A stretch of DNA of 64,000 nt, taken from NCBI GenBank assembly GCA_005405945.1, contig BJHW01000001.1, positions 7,502,001-7,566,000 on the forward strand. Reading direction: 5' to 3'. Positions within the stretch are counted from its first letter, which is position 1; every line of letters starts with the position of its first letter. The notes beneath the pieces are model-generated. The model was not told the origin of the DNA. It saw only the letters and a program-made list of their open reading frames with translations, and searched no databases. Below, piece after piece: positions 30,501 through 40,560 of this stretch. This DNA is from Streptomyces violaceusniger (GTDB taxonomy: Bacteria; Actinomycetota; Actinomycetes; Streptomycetales; Streptomycetaceae). The translations under genes and the position numbers were made by a program.

Positions 30501-31806
30501 TGCGTGCCACCGAGTCCTCGGCCGCGTGGCGCAGTTCCACCTCCGGGACCGCGTCGTGGGCGCCGAGCACGTCATCGAGCCGGGCCGCCCGGGCCGTCTC
30601 CCGTGCGTGGCGCAGCGTGTTCCCGACCTGCCGCTCAGCCGCTGCCAGCCGCCCTTCAGCGCTCGTCAGGCGACCGAGGGCGCGCGAGTGCGCCTGGGCG
30701 GCCTGGTCCCGGTCCCCCTCCGCCCGGGCCCGCTCGCCGGCGGTGCGCCGTGCGTCGGCCGCTGCCTGCTCCAGCTCCCGGGCGCTGCGCATTTCCGGGC
30801 CCGCTCGCAGCGCGGTGTCCTGGGCCGCCAGCCGCACGGCCGTCTCCTCCAGCCGGGCGATCCGCTCCGCGGCCGCTGCCCGTTGCCGCTCGGCCTCTTC
30901 TCGCTCGGTCCGCGCCTGGGACAGGTCACGGTGCAGCTGTTCGTAGCGGGCGTGTTCGCTGCGCGGCAGCCGAGCCCGCCGGCGGGTGGCCACGCGGGCG
31001 TAGCGGCGGTAGTGGTCGAGGAAGGCGGAGGCGGCCCGTTCGGCCTCACTGGCCGCTCGCAGTTCCTCCTTTTCCTCGTCCAGGGAGCGGAACGCCTCGG
31101 CCACATCGGCGATCACCGCTTGGTCCATGGGCGGCAGCGCCTCGGTCAGCGCGCGGGACAGCGCCGTCTCGTTGGGGCGTTTGGACAGCTGGGGCTGGCG
31201 CAGCTGGATGAGCAGATCGACCAGGGCGGCGTAGCGCCGTTCGCCGAGCCCGAACAGCGCCTCGTCGACCGCTCTGCGGTACGTCTTCGCCTGGTCGTAC
31301 ACCATGCCGCGTCCGGTGACGGCCTCGGCCAGGCGATCCCGTGACAGCGCGGTGCCGGTGGCGTCGAGCAGGGCCAGCTCCTCGCCGACGCGCTGGTCGG
31401 TGACCGCGTACCAGTGGCGGGCGATGCCGCGGCCCGTTACCGCCTTCAGCCCGCACAGCAGGGTGCGGAAGTGCGCCCGGCCCGACTCCTGGTCGCGGCG
31501 GCCGAATTCGATCCAGGTGTAGCCGAGCCGCTCCGGATGCGGGTGCCGGCCGCCGAGCAACAGGTTCCACTCCATGCGCTTGCCCGGGTCCGCGTCCGGT
31601 TCCACCCGGCGGGCGGACAGGTCGCCGTCCAGGAGGAAGGGCAGGGTCAGGGCGAGCACCTTGGACTTGCCGGTGCCATTGTTGCCGCGCAGCAGCAGGC
31701 GGCCGTCGCGGAACCAGAACTCCTCGGCGTCGTAGTAGAAGAGGTCGACCAGGCCGATGCGCAGTGGCTGCCACCGGCCGGGTGCGGGGTCGGGCAGGGC
31801 GGTCAC
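27593..31806 (-). CDS. jetC: JetC, SMC-like ATPase of Wadjet (TIGR02680), one frameshift
   Basis: SMC-like motor that extrudes DNA loops in the Wadjet anti-plasmid complex. ATG 31806 overlaps jetB. Walker A is GNNGTGKS at residues 41-48; long coiled coils rich in Ala, Glu and Arg follow (for example QARTEREEAERQRAAAAERI); the signature is ASGGERV and Walker B is LVTLDEAFAGVDDD near the C-terminus. The frame breaks near 29455; one extra C in the five-C run joins VPDDAP to the continuation PLRHAHAVAAAAADAAHRAR. The combined length of about 1,400 residues is normal. An Arg/Pro-rich tail (from about EPDRRMATVPAPAHSPGSP) may be non-conserved. The stop overlaps jetD. Confidence 0.9.
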
Positions 31807-33068
31807 GGCTGCGGTGCCTTTCGCTTGGGGGCGCGGGCTGTGCGGGCTGTGCGGGCTGTGCGGGAGGAGGGCTGTCCCGGTTCCGTCACGACGGTCTCGC
31901 CGACCGCGTACCGCGCGAGCGCGGGCAGCGGGACGATGCCCTTCGGGGTGGCGGCGACCAGGCCGAGCGCGGTGAGCCTCTCCAGCGCCTGGCCGACCAG
32001 CTCCGCCTCCGCGCCGGGCTGCTTGGCGCTCTTCGACCAGAACGCGCCGTGTTCGGCGGCCAACTCCCGAACCTTGCGTTCGAGGTCGCCGCGGCTCACC
32101 TCGCTGCCCACGGCCGCCAGGTGTTCGGCGAGCAGCAGGGTGACGTGCCCGTGCGTGCCCTGCTCCGGCATCCGTACGTCGGTCAGATCGTCGTGTGGGT
32201 CGACCATGGCGATGCCCTCGGCCCGCACCTCGGCGACCAGGCCTGTCAGTTCGGTGATGCGGGCGGTGAGGAAGGCGCGCTGGCGGGTCAGGTAGGCGAG
32301 TTCCTCGTCGGTCAGCTCCTCGTAGTACAGCACCGGGTCGTCCAGCAGCCTCCGGGTCAGCCGCTGACGGATCGCGCGGAAGCGGAGCTCGTCGCTGTCC
32401 AGCGCGCTCTCGGCGGTCAGCTCGGCCAGGCGGTCCTCGAAGTCCTCGGCGATGATCGTCGACGGGCCCCGGCGGGTGGCCAGCAGCCCGGCCAGGACGC
32501 GCCGCTGCACGTCGTAGAGCACGTCGCCGGTACCGGTGACGTATGCCTCCTCCTCGCCGGCCACCCGCCGCAACACCCCATAGCGCAGCAGCAGCCGCAC
32601 CACCGCCGCCAGATCCAGGCGTTCCTCGCGGCGCTCCATCGTGAACTCCACCCCGGCGGCGGCCAGATGAGGATCGGCGGCGTCCAGCACCACCTGCTCG
32701 GCCAGGCGGCCCAGGGCGATCTGCGCCTCACCCCGCTCCAGCGCGGCCAGCGCCAGACACAGCAGCACATACCGGCGGCGCGTGAACGCGGCGCGGCCAC
32801 GGGACGCCTCGCGCGCCGGATGGGTGGGATCGGCCAGGGTGCCGGGCATCCGGGCCAGCCGGGTGGCCTCCGCGTCCACCCGCAGTGACCAGCCCGTGTT
32901 GCGGTCGAACCAGTCGCGCAGCTCCGAGGCGTGCTGCCGCACCAGCCGGAACTCGTCCGCGTGCGGGCCCCGCGCCAGCAACAGCGGCTCCTTCAACAGC
33001 GTCCGGGCCGCCTTGTGCACCTCGGCCGTCCGCCGGCCGTCCAGCACCTCGCCCAGGGGTGTGGTCAC
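31803..33068 (-). CDS. jetB: JetB, kleisin-partner (KITE-like) subunit of Wadjet (TIGR02678)
   Basis: A 421-residue protein, MTTPLGEVLDGRRTAEVHKA onward, overlapping jetA and jetC by four bases each, so the operon is tightly coupled. Winged-helix-type segments match TIGR02678, the MukE-like KITE subunit that binds the JetA kleisin and the JetC motor. Segments such as RRYVLLCLALAALERGEAQI and DEELAYLTRQRAFLTARITE are typical. The C-terminus contains a small in-phase tandem repeat (TARTARTARA, 31840-31870) that probably reflects slippage. The frame is intact. Confidence 0.9.
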   Translation of the reverse strand: MTTPLGEVLDGRRTAEVHKAARTLLKEPLLLARGPHADEFRLVRQHASELRDWFDRNTGWSLRVDAEATRLARMPGTLADPTHPAREASRGRAAFTRRRYVLLCLALAALERGEAQIALGRLAEQVVLDAADPHLAAAGVEFTMERREERLDLAAVVRLLLRYGVLRRVAGEEEAYVTGTGDVLYDVQRRVLAGLLATRRGPSTIIAEDFEDRLAELTAESALDSDELRFRAIRQRLTRRLLDDPVLYYEELTDEELAYLTRQRAFLTARITELTGLVAEVRAEGIAMVDPHDDLTDVRMPEQGTHGHVTLLLAEHLAAVGSEVSRGDLERKVRELAAEHGAFWSKSAKQPGAEAELVGQALERLTALGLVAATPKGIVPLPALARYAVGETVVTEPGQPSSRTARTARTARAPKRKAPQP

Positions 33069-34654
33069 AGCTCCCCCTCAATCGTCTCCGCCGGTGTGTG
33101 TCCGGGCCGGGTGAGGTCGGTGATCTCGACCAGGTGGTCGGGGCCGCGGAAGGTCCCGCCCGGCGTGCGGATTTCGGCCGTCGTCCCGTCGGCGAGGGCC
33201 GTCAGCCGGATCTCCAACGAGCCGTCGTTGCTGGTCGCCACCGTGCTCGTCATGCCGGGCCGCCACGTGGCCAGGGCATCGCCGAGCAGCTGCAAGAACA
33301 GTCCGAAGGCCACCGGGTCGAGTTCTCCCAGCGCGGACAACCGCGTGATGCCGTCCGTCGCGAGCCGCGCACGGGCGGCGGCGATCTCCTCCGCCTGCCT
33401 GGCGGCGATCTCGGCGAGCCGGCGTCGCTGCTCGGAGCGGTCCCGCACCCGGCGGGCCCGCCCGCGCCGTTCGTAGCTGCCGGTACGGCGCAGTTGCAGG
33501 CTGATCCGCAGCGGCTCGGCCTCGGCCCACGACGTGGACGCGGGCACCGGGCGGGCCGTGCGCTCGGCCAGCGTATCGGCGTCCACGGTCAGGTGACGCG
33601 CGGAGTACAGACCGAAGGCGGCGCGCCACAGCCGGTGCCGCGCCTCGTCGTCCGGGGCCTCGGCGAACCATCGGGCCAGCGTACGGAAGTCCGCGGACCG
33701 GTCCGAACGCCCGGCCCGCCGCTCGTTCAGCTGCCTGACGACCGCGAGGAGTTGCGGGATCGCCCCGAGCGCCCGCCCGCGCAGCAGCCGGGCCTGCGAC
33801 TCGCGGCCATCCGCGGAGACGAACCAGGCGGTGAGCCCCGACCACTTCGCCACCCACCGCTCATACGCCTGTTCCTCGGCGCTTCCGGCGTCCTCGGGCG
33901 CGGCGTCGGCCGCCTCACGGACCGCCGCCAGCCGCAGCAGCACACCGGCCCGCCCGTCCTGCTCCAGCTCGCCGATGAGCACCGCGATCCGCCCACCCAG
34001 CGTGATCAGGTCCTGGATGAACCGCTCCAGATACTGGATCAGCCGGTCCTTGTAGGCGAGGAACACCTCCACCTCCACACCGTGCAGATCCATGGTGCGC
34101 TGCAGCGACCCCATGAACGCCCGCGCGTTCTCCGCCAGCGCCTCGAACCGGCCCGTCAGCGCCGAAAGCGCCAGATGCGCCTTCGCCGCGTCCGGCCCGC
34201 CCTCCTCCCGCTCGGCCGCGATCACCAGAAGGGCACGCAGCTGCGTGACGATGTCGTGCAGCGCCACCGCCTGCAGCGCACCGCGCCGCCCCAGCGCCTC
34301 GTCGTACACCGACAACGCCTGCTCGGCGGCCTCACCGGCCCGCGTGAGCTGGTAGATGAACCGCTTGCGGTAGAAGTCCTCGACCGCGGTGACCCGGGAG
34401 GTGTCCGGATCCGCCCGCAGATTGCCCCACTCCACGAGGCTGTCCAGAGCCTTCACCACCGCGTCCGGATCCGTCGGCCGGTACTCCGGCTCCAGCGCGG
34501 CGTGCACGTCCTCGGGCCGCAGATGTACCGCGAACCGCTCCTTCGCCGCGAGGAACGCCCGCATCACCTGACGGTACAAAGCCGCGTTCGGCACGGTCAG
34601 ATGGATGAACGGCGCGTGCTCGCTGCCGCGCGGACCGGAAGCTGGTGACGTCAT
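33065..34654 (-). CDS. jetA: JetA, kleisin-like subunit of Wadjet (TIGR02677)
   Basis: First gene of the Wadjet operon, 529 residues from ATG 34654 (MTSPASGPRGSEHAPFIHLT). The open frame extends to 34846, but homology-like sequence begins at PFIHLTVPNAALYRQVMRAF, supporting this start. It matches the MukF/kleisin-like TIGR02677 family, with an N-terminal winged helix (residues about 15-100), a helical middle and a small basic region ERRGRARRVRDRSEQRRRL. JetA bridges the JetC heads. Its frame, like that of jetB, is intact. Confidence 0.9.
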   Translation of the reverse strand: MTSPASGPRGSEHAPFIHLTVPNAALYRQVMRAFLAAKERFAVHLRPEDVHAALEPEYRPTDPDAVVKALDSLVEWGNLRADPDTSRVTAVEDFYRKRFIYQLTRAGEAAEQALSVYDEALGRRGALQAVALHDIVTQLRALLVIAAEREEGGPDAAKAHLALSALTGRFEALAENARAFMGSLQRTMDLHGVEVEVFLAYKDRLIQYLERFIQDLITLGGRIAVLIGELEQDGRAGVLLRLAAVREAADAAPEDAGSAEEQAYERWVAKWSGLTAWFVSADGRESQARLLRGRALGAIPQLLAVVRQLNERRAGRSDRSADFRTLARWFAEAPDDEARHRLWRAAFGLYSARHLTVDADTLAERTARPVPASTSWAEAEPLRISLQLRRTGSYERRGRARRVRDRSEQRRRLAEIAARQAEEIAAARARLATDGITRLSALGELDPVAFGLFLQLLGDALATWRPGMTSTVATSNDGSLEIRLTALADGTTAEIRTPGGTFRGPDHLVEITDLTRPGHTPAETIEGEL

Positions 34655-35134
34655 CGTCCCGGCATTCTTCCCGACACGTACACCAGGGCGGAAATCCCCG
34701 CCAGGGGGATTGACAGGATGGGCTGCGGGAATTGACAGGATGCCCTGCCGCTTACGCGTCACACTCCGCTCGCGCAGAGCGACCGGTCGCTTGCAGACCA
34801 CGCTGATCCCCACGAGAGGCACGATGACGCGCGAGCCGCGCGCCACGACACGCGGTACTTGCCACGGTGTCAGGTCGATGGACCGGTCGTGTTCGGCCGG
34901 CGCGACGGGCCGCGGGCCGGGCTTCCCAGCGCGTCATGGCGGTCCCCGAGCCGTGTCGGCCTCATGTCGCGTTGCGCGTTGGTCGTGTTCAGCGACGCCC
35001 CGCCGAACGCCCCGCGTGGACCTCCGACGTGGCCGGCGTTGTAGCGTTTCGTGCAGCCGTTCGGCTCTCGTTGCCCGTCGTAGCCACCACGGGCAGCAAA
35101 GGGGGGACACCGCGCGTGTAAGGAGCAGTAAGTC
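34655..35134. other. Intergenic region upstream of the Wadjet operon
   Basis: 480 bases between divergent jetA and a lipoprotein gene. Short ORFs here show no coding signature. It must hold the Wadjet promoter; I see no motif strong enough to mark. Confidence 0.5.
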
Positions 35135-35787
35135 ATGGCACGACCAGAGTCCGGTAAGAGGGTCATGGGCTGGGCCGCCGCGGTCACGTTGCTGGCGGCG
35201 GCGCCGCTCATGGCTGCGTGCTCGGGCGGCTCGTCCTCCTCTTCCACCTCGCACAGCAGCGGCCCCTCTCCCTCGGCCGACGCATCGGAGAACTCCGGTG
35301 CCTCGTCGGGCGACGGCGGCTCCAGCACACAGGCGGGCGGCCGGCCCACTGTGCCCTCCGCGGTCGAAGCCTGGGTCAGCGCGGTCATCGAGAAGGACGC
35401 GAAGCAGGCGTGCCTGCTCTCCACGGTGCCGGGCAGCGGCTCGTCCCCGAAGGCCGCCACCCCCAGACGTGCGACGCGTCGGTGAGGCAGAAGATGGCCC
35501 CCGGTTTGAAGTCCATGAGCGAGGCGTTCTCGCCGCGGAATGCCTCTGGCAAGCCGACGGTCAAGGTCGACGCGCCCACCCCCGAGGGCGATGAGGCAGT
35601 CGTCCCGACGGCCAAGATCGCCGTCGACGGAAAGCCCCTGCGGGCGATCATGCTGTCCCGCTCGCACGGCGTGGACCCGAAGTCCTTCACGGCCAAGGTG
35701 GAAACCGCCAAGGTCAATGGGAAGTGGTACATCGGCGACTTCGACATGGACAGCGGTAATCAGACCCTGCGGCCTCAAGGGCAGTAG
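35135..35787 (+). CDS. Secreted lipoprotein, function unknown, one frameshift
   Basis: ATG 35135 begins MARPESGKRVMGWAAAVTLL with a signal peptide ending LMAAC (lipobox), followed by a Ser/Gly-rich linker of about 45 residues. The mature domain starts PTVPSAVEAWVSAVIEKDAK. The frame breaks near 35462; adding one C to the five-C run gives KAATPQTCDASVRQKMAP and continues to VNGKWYIGDFDMDSGNQTLR at 35787. That end (VNGKWY) resembles small alpha+beta lipoproteins of the NTF2-like/DUF4878 kind, but I am not certain. It is 217 residues when joined and stands alone between Wadjet and the glycosidase pair. Confidence 0.7.
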
Positions 35788-36528
35788 CTGCGGCGGGGCG
35801 TGATCTCGCGGCCGTCCGGGAGTGCGTTGGCAAGGCGTCGGCGTCGCGGCCCGCGGCGGGAGCGGATGGGCGGGATGCCGCCGACCACCGGCTGCGGATC
35901 GAGGCTCGTGGGTGTTCTCGGCGGAGACACCCGGCGAGAGAGGTAATCCGCTGCGTTCGCGGTTTTAGATCATGTCCTGCATGGTGGGGCGGCAGGAGCG
36001 TTTGGCGCGGCACAGGGCAGCGGCAAGACCGGGGAAGCCCAGGTCTGCGGGGGTCGTTGGCAGCGGGTGCTGAGCCGGCGGTAGCCGGACAGTCACGACA
36101 CCGTTCTCCCGATCACCCAACTTGTGTACCGAGCCGATGGTTGGGTTCGGTCCCTTTGCGGGCGATCCGTACCGCGAGGTGTTCGCCGCAAAGCCATCGA
36201 CGCAGGTCGAGCCGGTCGAAGGCGTTGCCGGCGCGGACCTTTTCGGGGCGGTGACGCCGGCCGAGGCCGGGGTCGCGTCTCGATGGGAGCCCGGCCGGTG
36301 GCGACTTCAGCCCCCACTGCCGCGGGCGTTGCCCGCGAACACCGCCTCATCATCGACGTTCGCCACTCCCACCGCCCCACCGCCCTGCGGCCGTACCCGC
36401 GGCACCGGCCGCGACGGCCGCGACAACTCCCACGACCCGTCCGGAACGATCCATCCCCACCGGTTGCTCCCCACACCCTCACCAGCGACGACCAACCCAC
36501 CCTGTAGAACATGGCACCAGGAGGAGAA
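35788..36528. other. Gene-free stretch with transposase remnants
   Basis: 741 bases without an intact gene. The minus strand around 36120-36290 encodes a fragment resembling the C-terminal part of an IS5-type transposase. The rest has only scattered short frames. A strong Shine-Dalgarno (AGGAGGA) lies at the right end for the next gene. Confidence 0.5.
36120..36290 (-). pseudogene. Remnant of an IS5-family transposase
   Basis: The minus-strand reading contains FDRLDLRRWLCGEHLAVRIA and RKGTEPNHRLGTQVG. This corresponds to the stretch before the terminal H-R-W-V segment of IS5 transposases (normally RIARKG, then RLGRHRWV). The Glu-containing catalytic end is lost. No terminal repeats are recognisable. 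Confidence 0.5.
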
Positions 36529-38558
36529 GTGCAACGACCACCGGAACCGGACGACCTCGCCTCGTATACCCGACGGCGCGTCCTGACCGCTACGGTCGGG
36601 ATCGGGACCGCGGCTGCCCTCGGCGGTTGTCGCGCGTCCGCGTCCTCGTCGTCCTCGTCGGACACCCTCCAGGTGGACTTCGGCAGGACGGCGTTCTTCC
36701 CCTGGTCAAGTCGAAGATCGGCGTGGGGCGTGCCCTCGACTCCGACAAGATCCTGGACAGCCTGCGGTACCTGGACGAGATCCGTCCGGCGCTCTACGAC
36801 GGAGAACTCCGTTTTCCGGAAACGGACTGGGACTCGATGGAGCCGTACCCCATCGAGGTCGAGGACGGCGAGGTCGAGGTGCGGCGCAACTCCTTTCTCG
36901 ACAAGGTGCAGAGCGAGCTGCGGCGGCGCCGCATCGAGGCCATGTACCAACTGGAGGGCGCGCCCAAGCAGTGGGAGGACGCCGCGAAGGCCGAGGCGCC
37001 GCGGAAGTTCCCGCGCCCGACCGACCTGAAGGCCGCTGCGGACGCGATGGGCAGGTGGGCGAAGCTCTACGACGATCATCCGGTCAGCTGGTGCATGTGG
37101 AACGAGCCGAGCCACAACCTCACCGGGTCTCCCGATCTCGCGTCGATCCGGCAGATGGTCGACATCTACGGCGCCTACGCCGGTGCGATCGGGCCCAAGG
37201 GGCTGTTCGGTATGGCGAGCTTCGTTCCGGTCGACGCGCACCCCCGCCGGCAGTTGGGCGGCCGGAGCTACCTGGAGACCGCCGTCGACGAACTGCGGAA
37301 GCGGCGCAGGGCCGACCCCGACCTGCCGTTCGACTACCTCACCATGAACAACTACGGCGAGGATCTTTCCGACCTCGTCGACGGCGCACGCAACGCGCTG
37401 GGCGGTGACTTCAACACTGTTCCGCTCATTCAGGCCCAGTTCGGGGTGTTCCGCCCGGGTGAGTGGGAGAAGCAGGGCGGGACCGCACTGGAGGCGGCCC
37501 GCTCGATGGCGGCGTTGGAGAAGGCGCTGCGGATACCCGACCTGCAGACGTTCACCTTCAGCGGCTGGCTGCCGCACATGATCGCCTTCAAGGGCGGCAA
37601 GGCGCTCCGCACGCCGTTGTTCAACGCGCTGAAGCTCTACGCGCGCATGCCGGACCGCCGTACCCCGGTGCGCGGTGGGCTGCCCGACGGCGTCGGTGCC
37701 ATGGCGTCCGGTGACGAGCATCGCGGCTCGGTCCTGGTGTGGAACGAGTCCGGCGAGTCGCGGACCATCCAGCTCGAGCTGGCCGACGTTCCGCCGGCCG
37801 ACGGGAGGCAGGCCGAGCTGAGGGTGTATCACCTCGATCAGAAGCACGGCAGCCCGCTGGAGCACAGGGGAAGTGACTTCGGCCCCAGTGAGACCGTTCA
37901 CCTCCGCGGACGTTCCCGTAAGTTGTCCAAGACCGTGACGGTGGCGGGCCCGGGTCTGGTGTACGTGGAGGTCGGTGCCGCATCGCACCATCCCGTCCTG
38001 GACCGGGACGGCCTGTCCGCCACCCTGGTCCGGAAGCACACGTACGCCGACCGCGTCACGGGGCCGAAGGGGACGACCGCGGTGCGCGGCAATGCCTACG
38101 GCTGCTACGACGCCGTGCGTGCCGTCGCCTATCTGGGCGTCGAGGGGGATGAGGGCACCGCGTTGTGCGGAGCGGAGTACCGCGGGCTGCCGCTGACCCT
38201 GGACACGGACGTCCGCGCCGAGCTCCCGGACCACCAACCGGCGTCGTCGGAGGCGCTGTTCGGCGTCCGGGTCGACTATGTACTCGGCCACGGCGTCGCG
38301 AAGAGCGTGCTCTGGCACGGCGACATCCTCGACAAGCGCCGCACCAAGCCCCTGCCGTGGGGACGGCGCGGTGCGACCGCGGACGAACTGGTCCATGCCC
38401 CCGAGCTCGATCGCGCGAGGGTGGGCCACGCCAGGCTTGCCCTCGCTCTGGGCGCCCATGCGCCCTCTGGCTGGGCGAGCTCCGGCGCTCGGGCGATCAT
38501 CTCGTTCTGGATGGACTCCACCGGTCCCGGCTCCCAGGCGAGGTTCCTGCTCGGCTAG
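36529..38558 (+). CDS. Exported glycoside hydrolase-like protein (GH-A-type barrel), one frameshift
   Basis: GTG 36529 has a near-perfect AGGAGGA site five bases upstream. The N-terminus SYTRRRVLTATVGIGTAAAL with a following GGC looks like a twin-arginine lipoprotein signal. The frame breaks at about 36700; one extra C gives AFFPLVKSKIGVGRALDSDK and the rest runs to 38558, about 675 residues in total. The catalytic-type motif WCMWNEPSHN (N-E pair of clan GH-A) and a later FSGWLPHMIAF suggest a TIM-barrel glycosidase. C-terminal beta domains follow (GSVLVWNESGESRTIQLEL). The substrate is unknown. It is followed by a second exported protein of similar style, so they may act on the same polysaccharide. 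Confidence 0.7.
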
Positions 38559-38613
38559 ACGCCGCTCTCGCACACAGATCGATTTCGGCGTAGGCCGTGG
38601 AAAGGGAAAGCAC

Positions 38614-39888
38614 GTGAAGCAGAACGATCTCGCAGTGTCGCGGCGGTGGCTGGTCGGGGCCTCGGGGGCGGCCCTCCTCGCCGCCGGGTGCTCGAAGAAC
38701 GATGGCGGAGGGGATGACAGCGACGGATCCGGCGGCGGCTCCAGCGGCGGGTCCAGCGGCGGCTCCGCCAGCGGGTCGGCTCCGGACGGGGCGCTCGGCG
38801 GCAACTTCAACGAGGACCCCACCGGCTGTGGTTTCACCGAGCTCGAGGGTGTGGACGCCAGTTGGCTGCGCGGCTTCGTCGCCATCCGTGCCAAGGAGGA
38901 GACCGGTGCCATGCAGGACCGGGCCGTCTCCACTCTGCTGAACGCCTCCCAGCACGGTTACGGCACCATTCTGAGTCTCAAGCTCCCGCACAACGGCAAG
39001 CCCTTCCCGGACCCGGACAGCTCCGAAATGGCCGACGTGCTGGCCAAGGTCGACAAGGTGCTGGACACCGTCATGGACAAGGTGAACATCCTCGTCGTCG
39101 GCAACGAGCCGTTCATCGAGAGCCGCAAGGAGGACTGGAACGGTCCGCTGGGTGACTTCTACGAGAAGGTCGCCGAGCATGTGCTCGCCTACCGGGCCGA
39201 GCACAGCGGTAAGAGCAGTCGTACCCGCATCTACATGGGCGCTCTCAACCACCTCGACGAGCCCGAGTGGCGCGGCGAGGGCGCGGAGCGGTGGATGGAG
39301 TTCGCGCGGAAGACCGACGGGATCGAGGGGGTGGACATCCATCCCCATGTGTCGTCGATGGCGAACGCCAAGAAGTACCTCGACTTCGTGGTGCCGCGGC
39401 TGGGGCACGGGCAGAAGTTCCTGGTCACCGAGTTCTCCCTGGTGCAGCTGTGGCGGCAGCACCTGAGTGACCCGATTCCGCGCCAGTTCGCCGAGCGTTA
39501 CAGGATGAGCCCCGGCACCAAGGTGTGGCAGGCGATCAAGCAGGCGATCGACCACCCGTGGTCGCAGCGCCAGTGGCAGGACCTGCTCGCCATGAGCCCC
39601 TGGTACGCGAGCCACAAGCACTGGCTGAGGAACCAGGTCAAGCAGTTCCGCGACACCGGCAAGCTCGCCGTGGCCACCTACGGCGTGGTCCAGGGAGCCG
39701 CCATGACCAAAGACTTCGGCCCGAAGAAGACCCCCTGGCTGCTGAACAGCCTGTACGCGAGCCGCACCGCACGCCCCGAGGGCAAGTCGTCGACGCCCGC
39801 CCAGAGCCTCGGCTGGTACGACGACTTCCGGGCCCTCCAGCGTCAGCAGGACAAGCTGCCGGTGACCACCGGGAGCGTCCGCACCTGA
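38614..39888 (+). CDS. Exported lipoprotein, glycosidase-like barrel domain
   Basis: A 424-residue protein from GTG 38614 with AAGGGAAAG upstream. The signal SRRWLVGASGAALLAAGCSK contains a lipobox and an RR pair, then a Gly/Ser-rich linker (residues about 33-60). The domain that follows has VNILVVGNEPFIESRKEDWN, an N-E motif like the acid/base site of clan GH-A, and KFLVTEFSLVQLW, whose TE could be the nucleophile. I cannot assign a GH family. It lies 55 bases after the preceding GH-A-like gene and is probably co-transcribed with it. The function is inferred from fold-like motifs only. Confidence 0.65.
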   Translation: MKQNDLAVSRRWLVGASGAALLAAGCSKNDGGGDDSDGSGGGSSGGSSGGSASGSAPDGALGGNFNEDPTGCGFTELEGVDASWLRGFVAIRAKEETGAMQDRAVSTLLNASQHGYGTILSLKLPHNGKPFPDPDSSEMADVLAKVDKVLDTVMDKVNILVVGNEPFIESRKEDWNGPLGDFYEKVAEHVLAYRAEHSGKSSRTRIYMGALNHLDEPEWRGEGAERWMEFARKTDGIEGVDIHPHVSSMANAKKYLDFVVPRLGHGQKFLVTEFSLVQLWRQHLSDPIPRQFAERYRMSPGTKVWQAIKQAIDHPWSQRQWQDLLAMSPWYASHKHWLRNQVKQFRDTGKLAVATYGVVQGAAMTKDFGPKKTPWLLNSLYASRTARPEGKSSTPAQSLGWYDDFRALQRQQDKLPVTTGSVRT

Positions 39889-39995
39889 CCGAGGCGACGG
39901 CCCCTGCGGCCGGAGGCCAGCCCTTCCACCCGGCCTGCTGGGATGGGGCGTGCCGTTCCGTTTCCGACCCCCTGCGGGTCGTGGCACGCGCCCGG

Positions 39996-40151
39996 TTGCG
40001 CATGCGCGAAGACCCCGCATCCAGCATCGTGGCTGGTAGCCGGGTCTTTCGGCACCTTCGCCGAGGTGTCCTCGGCAGGGAGCCCGGCGAATGGGGACAA
40101 AGCGGCCCATTGGTGGGCGGTGAGCTGGTGATCCAGACGGCCTTCCCGGTG
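39996..40151. repeat. Dispersed repeat, copy B (most divergent)
   Basis: Aligns with copy A (19222-19433) over most of its length, including the GACCCCGC hairpin region, GGCACCTT/GAGGTG and GAGCTGGTGATCCAGACG. It is interrupted on the right by the start of the SWIM-like fragment. Confidence 0.65.
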
Positions 40152-40204
40152 AATCGAAGGGGCAAGTGGACGACCGGCGCTTCGGTCGCTGCGCACGGAC
40201 CCGC

Positions 40205-40560
40205 CCGTACGCACGGGGGGGGGCGCGCGCTTGCCGCCTGCGACGTGTGGGTGCAGGTCGTAGGGCGGGAACTGACGGCGGAATGCGACGGTCCGTGCGC
40301 CCTGGCCTCAGGACGCTTGTGCCGACATGCCGTCGCACTCGCCCTGCACGCCGTCGAACGGCGCTTGCCCTGGCACACCCCGCCCACCACTCGCCGCACG
40401 CCCCGCGAAGCCCTGCACGCGCTCACGGCCGTGGAGAAGGCCACCGTTCTGGACCGGCTGCTGGACGCTCGGACCGAACTGCGCACGGAGGCCGACAAGA
40501 TGGCCGTACGACTGCTCGCTCCGCGTGAACGCACCGAACTGACCGCCCTTCAGGAGGGGA
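40205..40560 (+). pseudogene. Fragment of a SWIM-type zinc-finger protein
   Basis: In the frame ending at 40736 the sequence reads WVQVVGRELTAECDGPCALA then SGRLCRHAVALALHAVERRL, a C-x-C-x-C-x-H pattern like SWIM zinc fingers. A helical stretch EALHALTAVEKATVLDRLLD follows. There is no credible start: upstream lies repeat copy B, and a run of nine G at 40215-40223 adjoins the domain. The 3' part runs into the opposite-strand Cys-rich gene. It looks like a truncated relative of the intact SWIM protein at 48.8 kb, but that is inference. Confidence 0.4.

Noticed and set aside
27587..30946. 1,119-codon plus-strand ORF opposite jetC
   Set aside because: It is low complexity (Ser/Arg/Ala) and is a shadow of the coiled-coil region.
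29788..31344. 518-codon plus-strand ORF opposite jetC
   Set aside because: It has the Gly/Arg/Leu bias of an antisense frame; jetC is unambiguous.
36093..38933. 946-codon minus-strand ORF
   Set aside because: It is a shadow of the exported glycosidase-like genes, which have signals and a perfect ribosome-binding site on the other strand.
38497..40338. 613-codon minus-strand ORF
   Set aside because: It lies opposite the lipoprotein gene and shows no family features.
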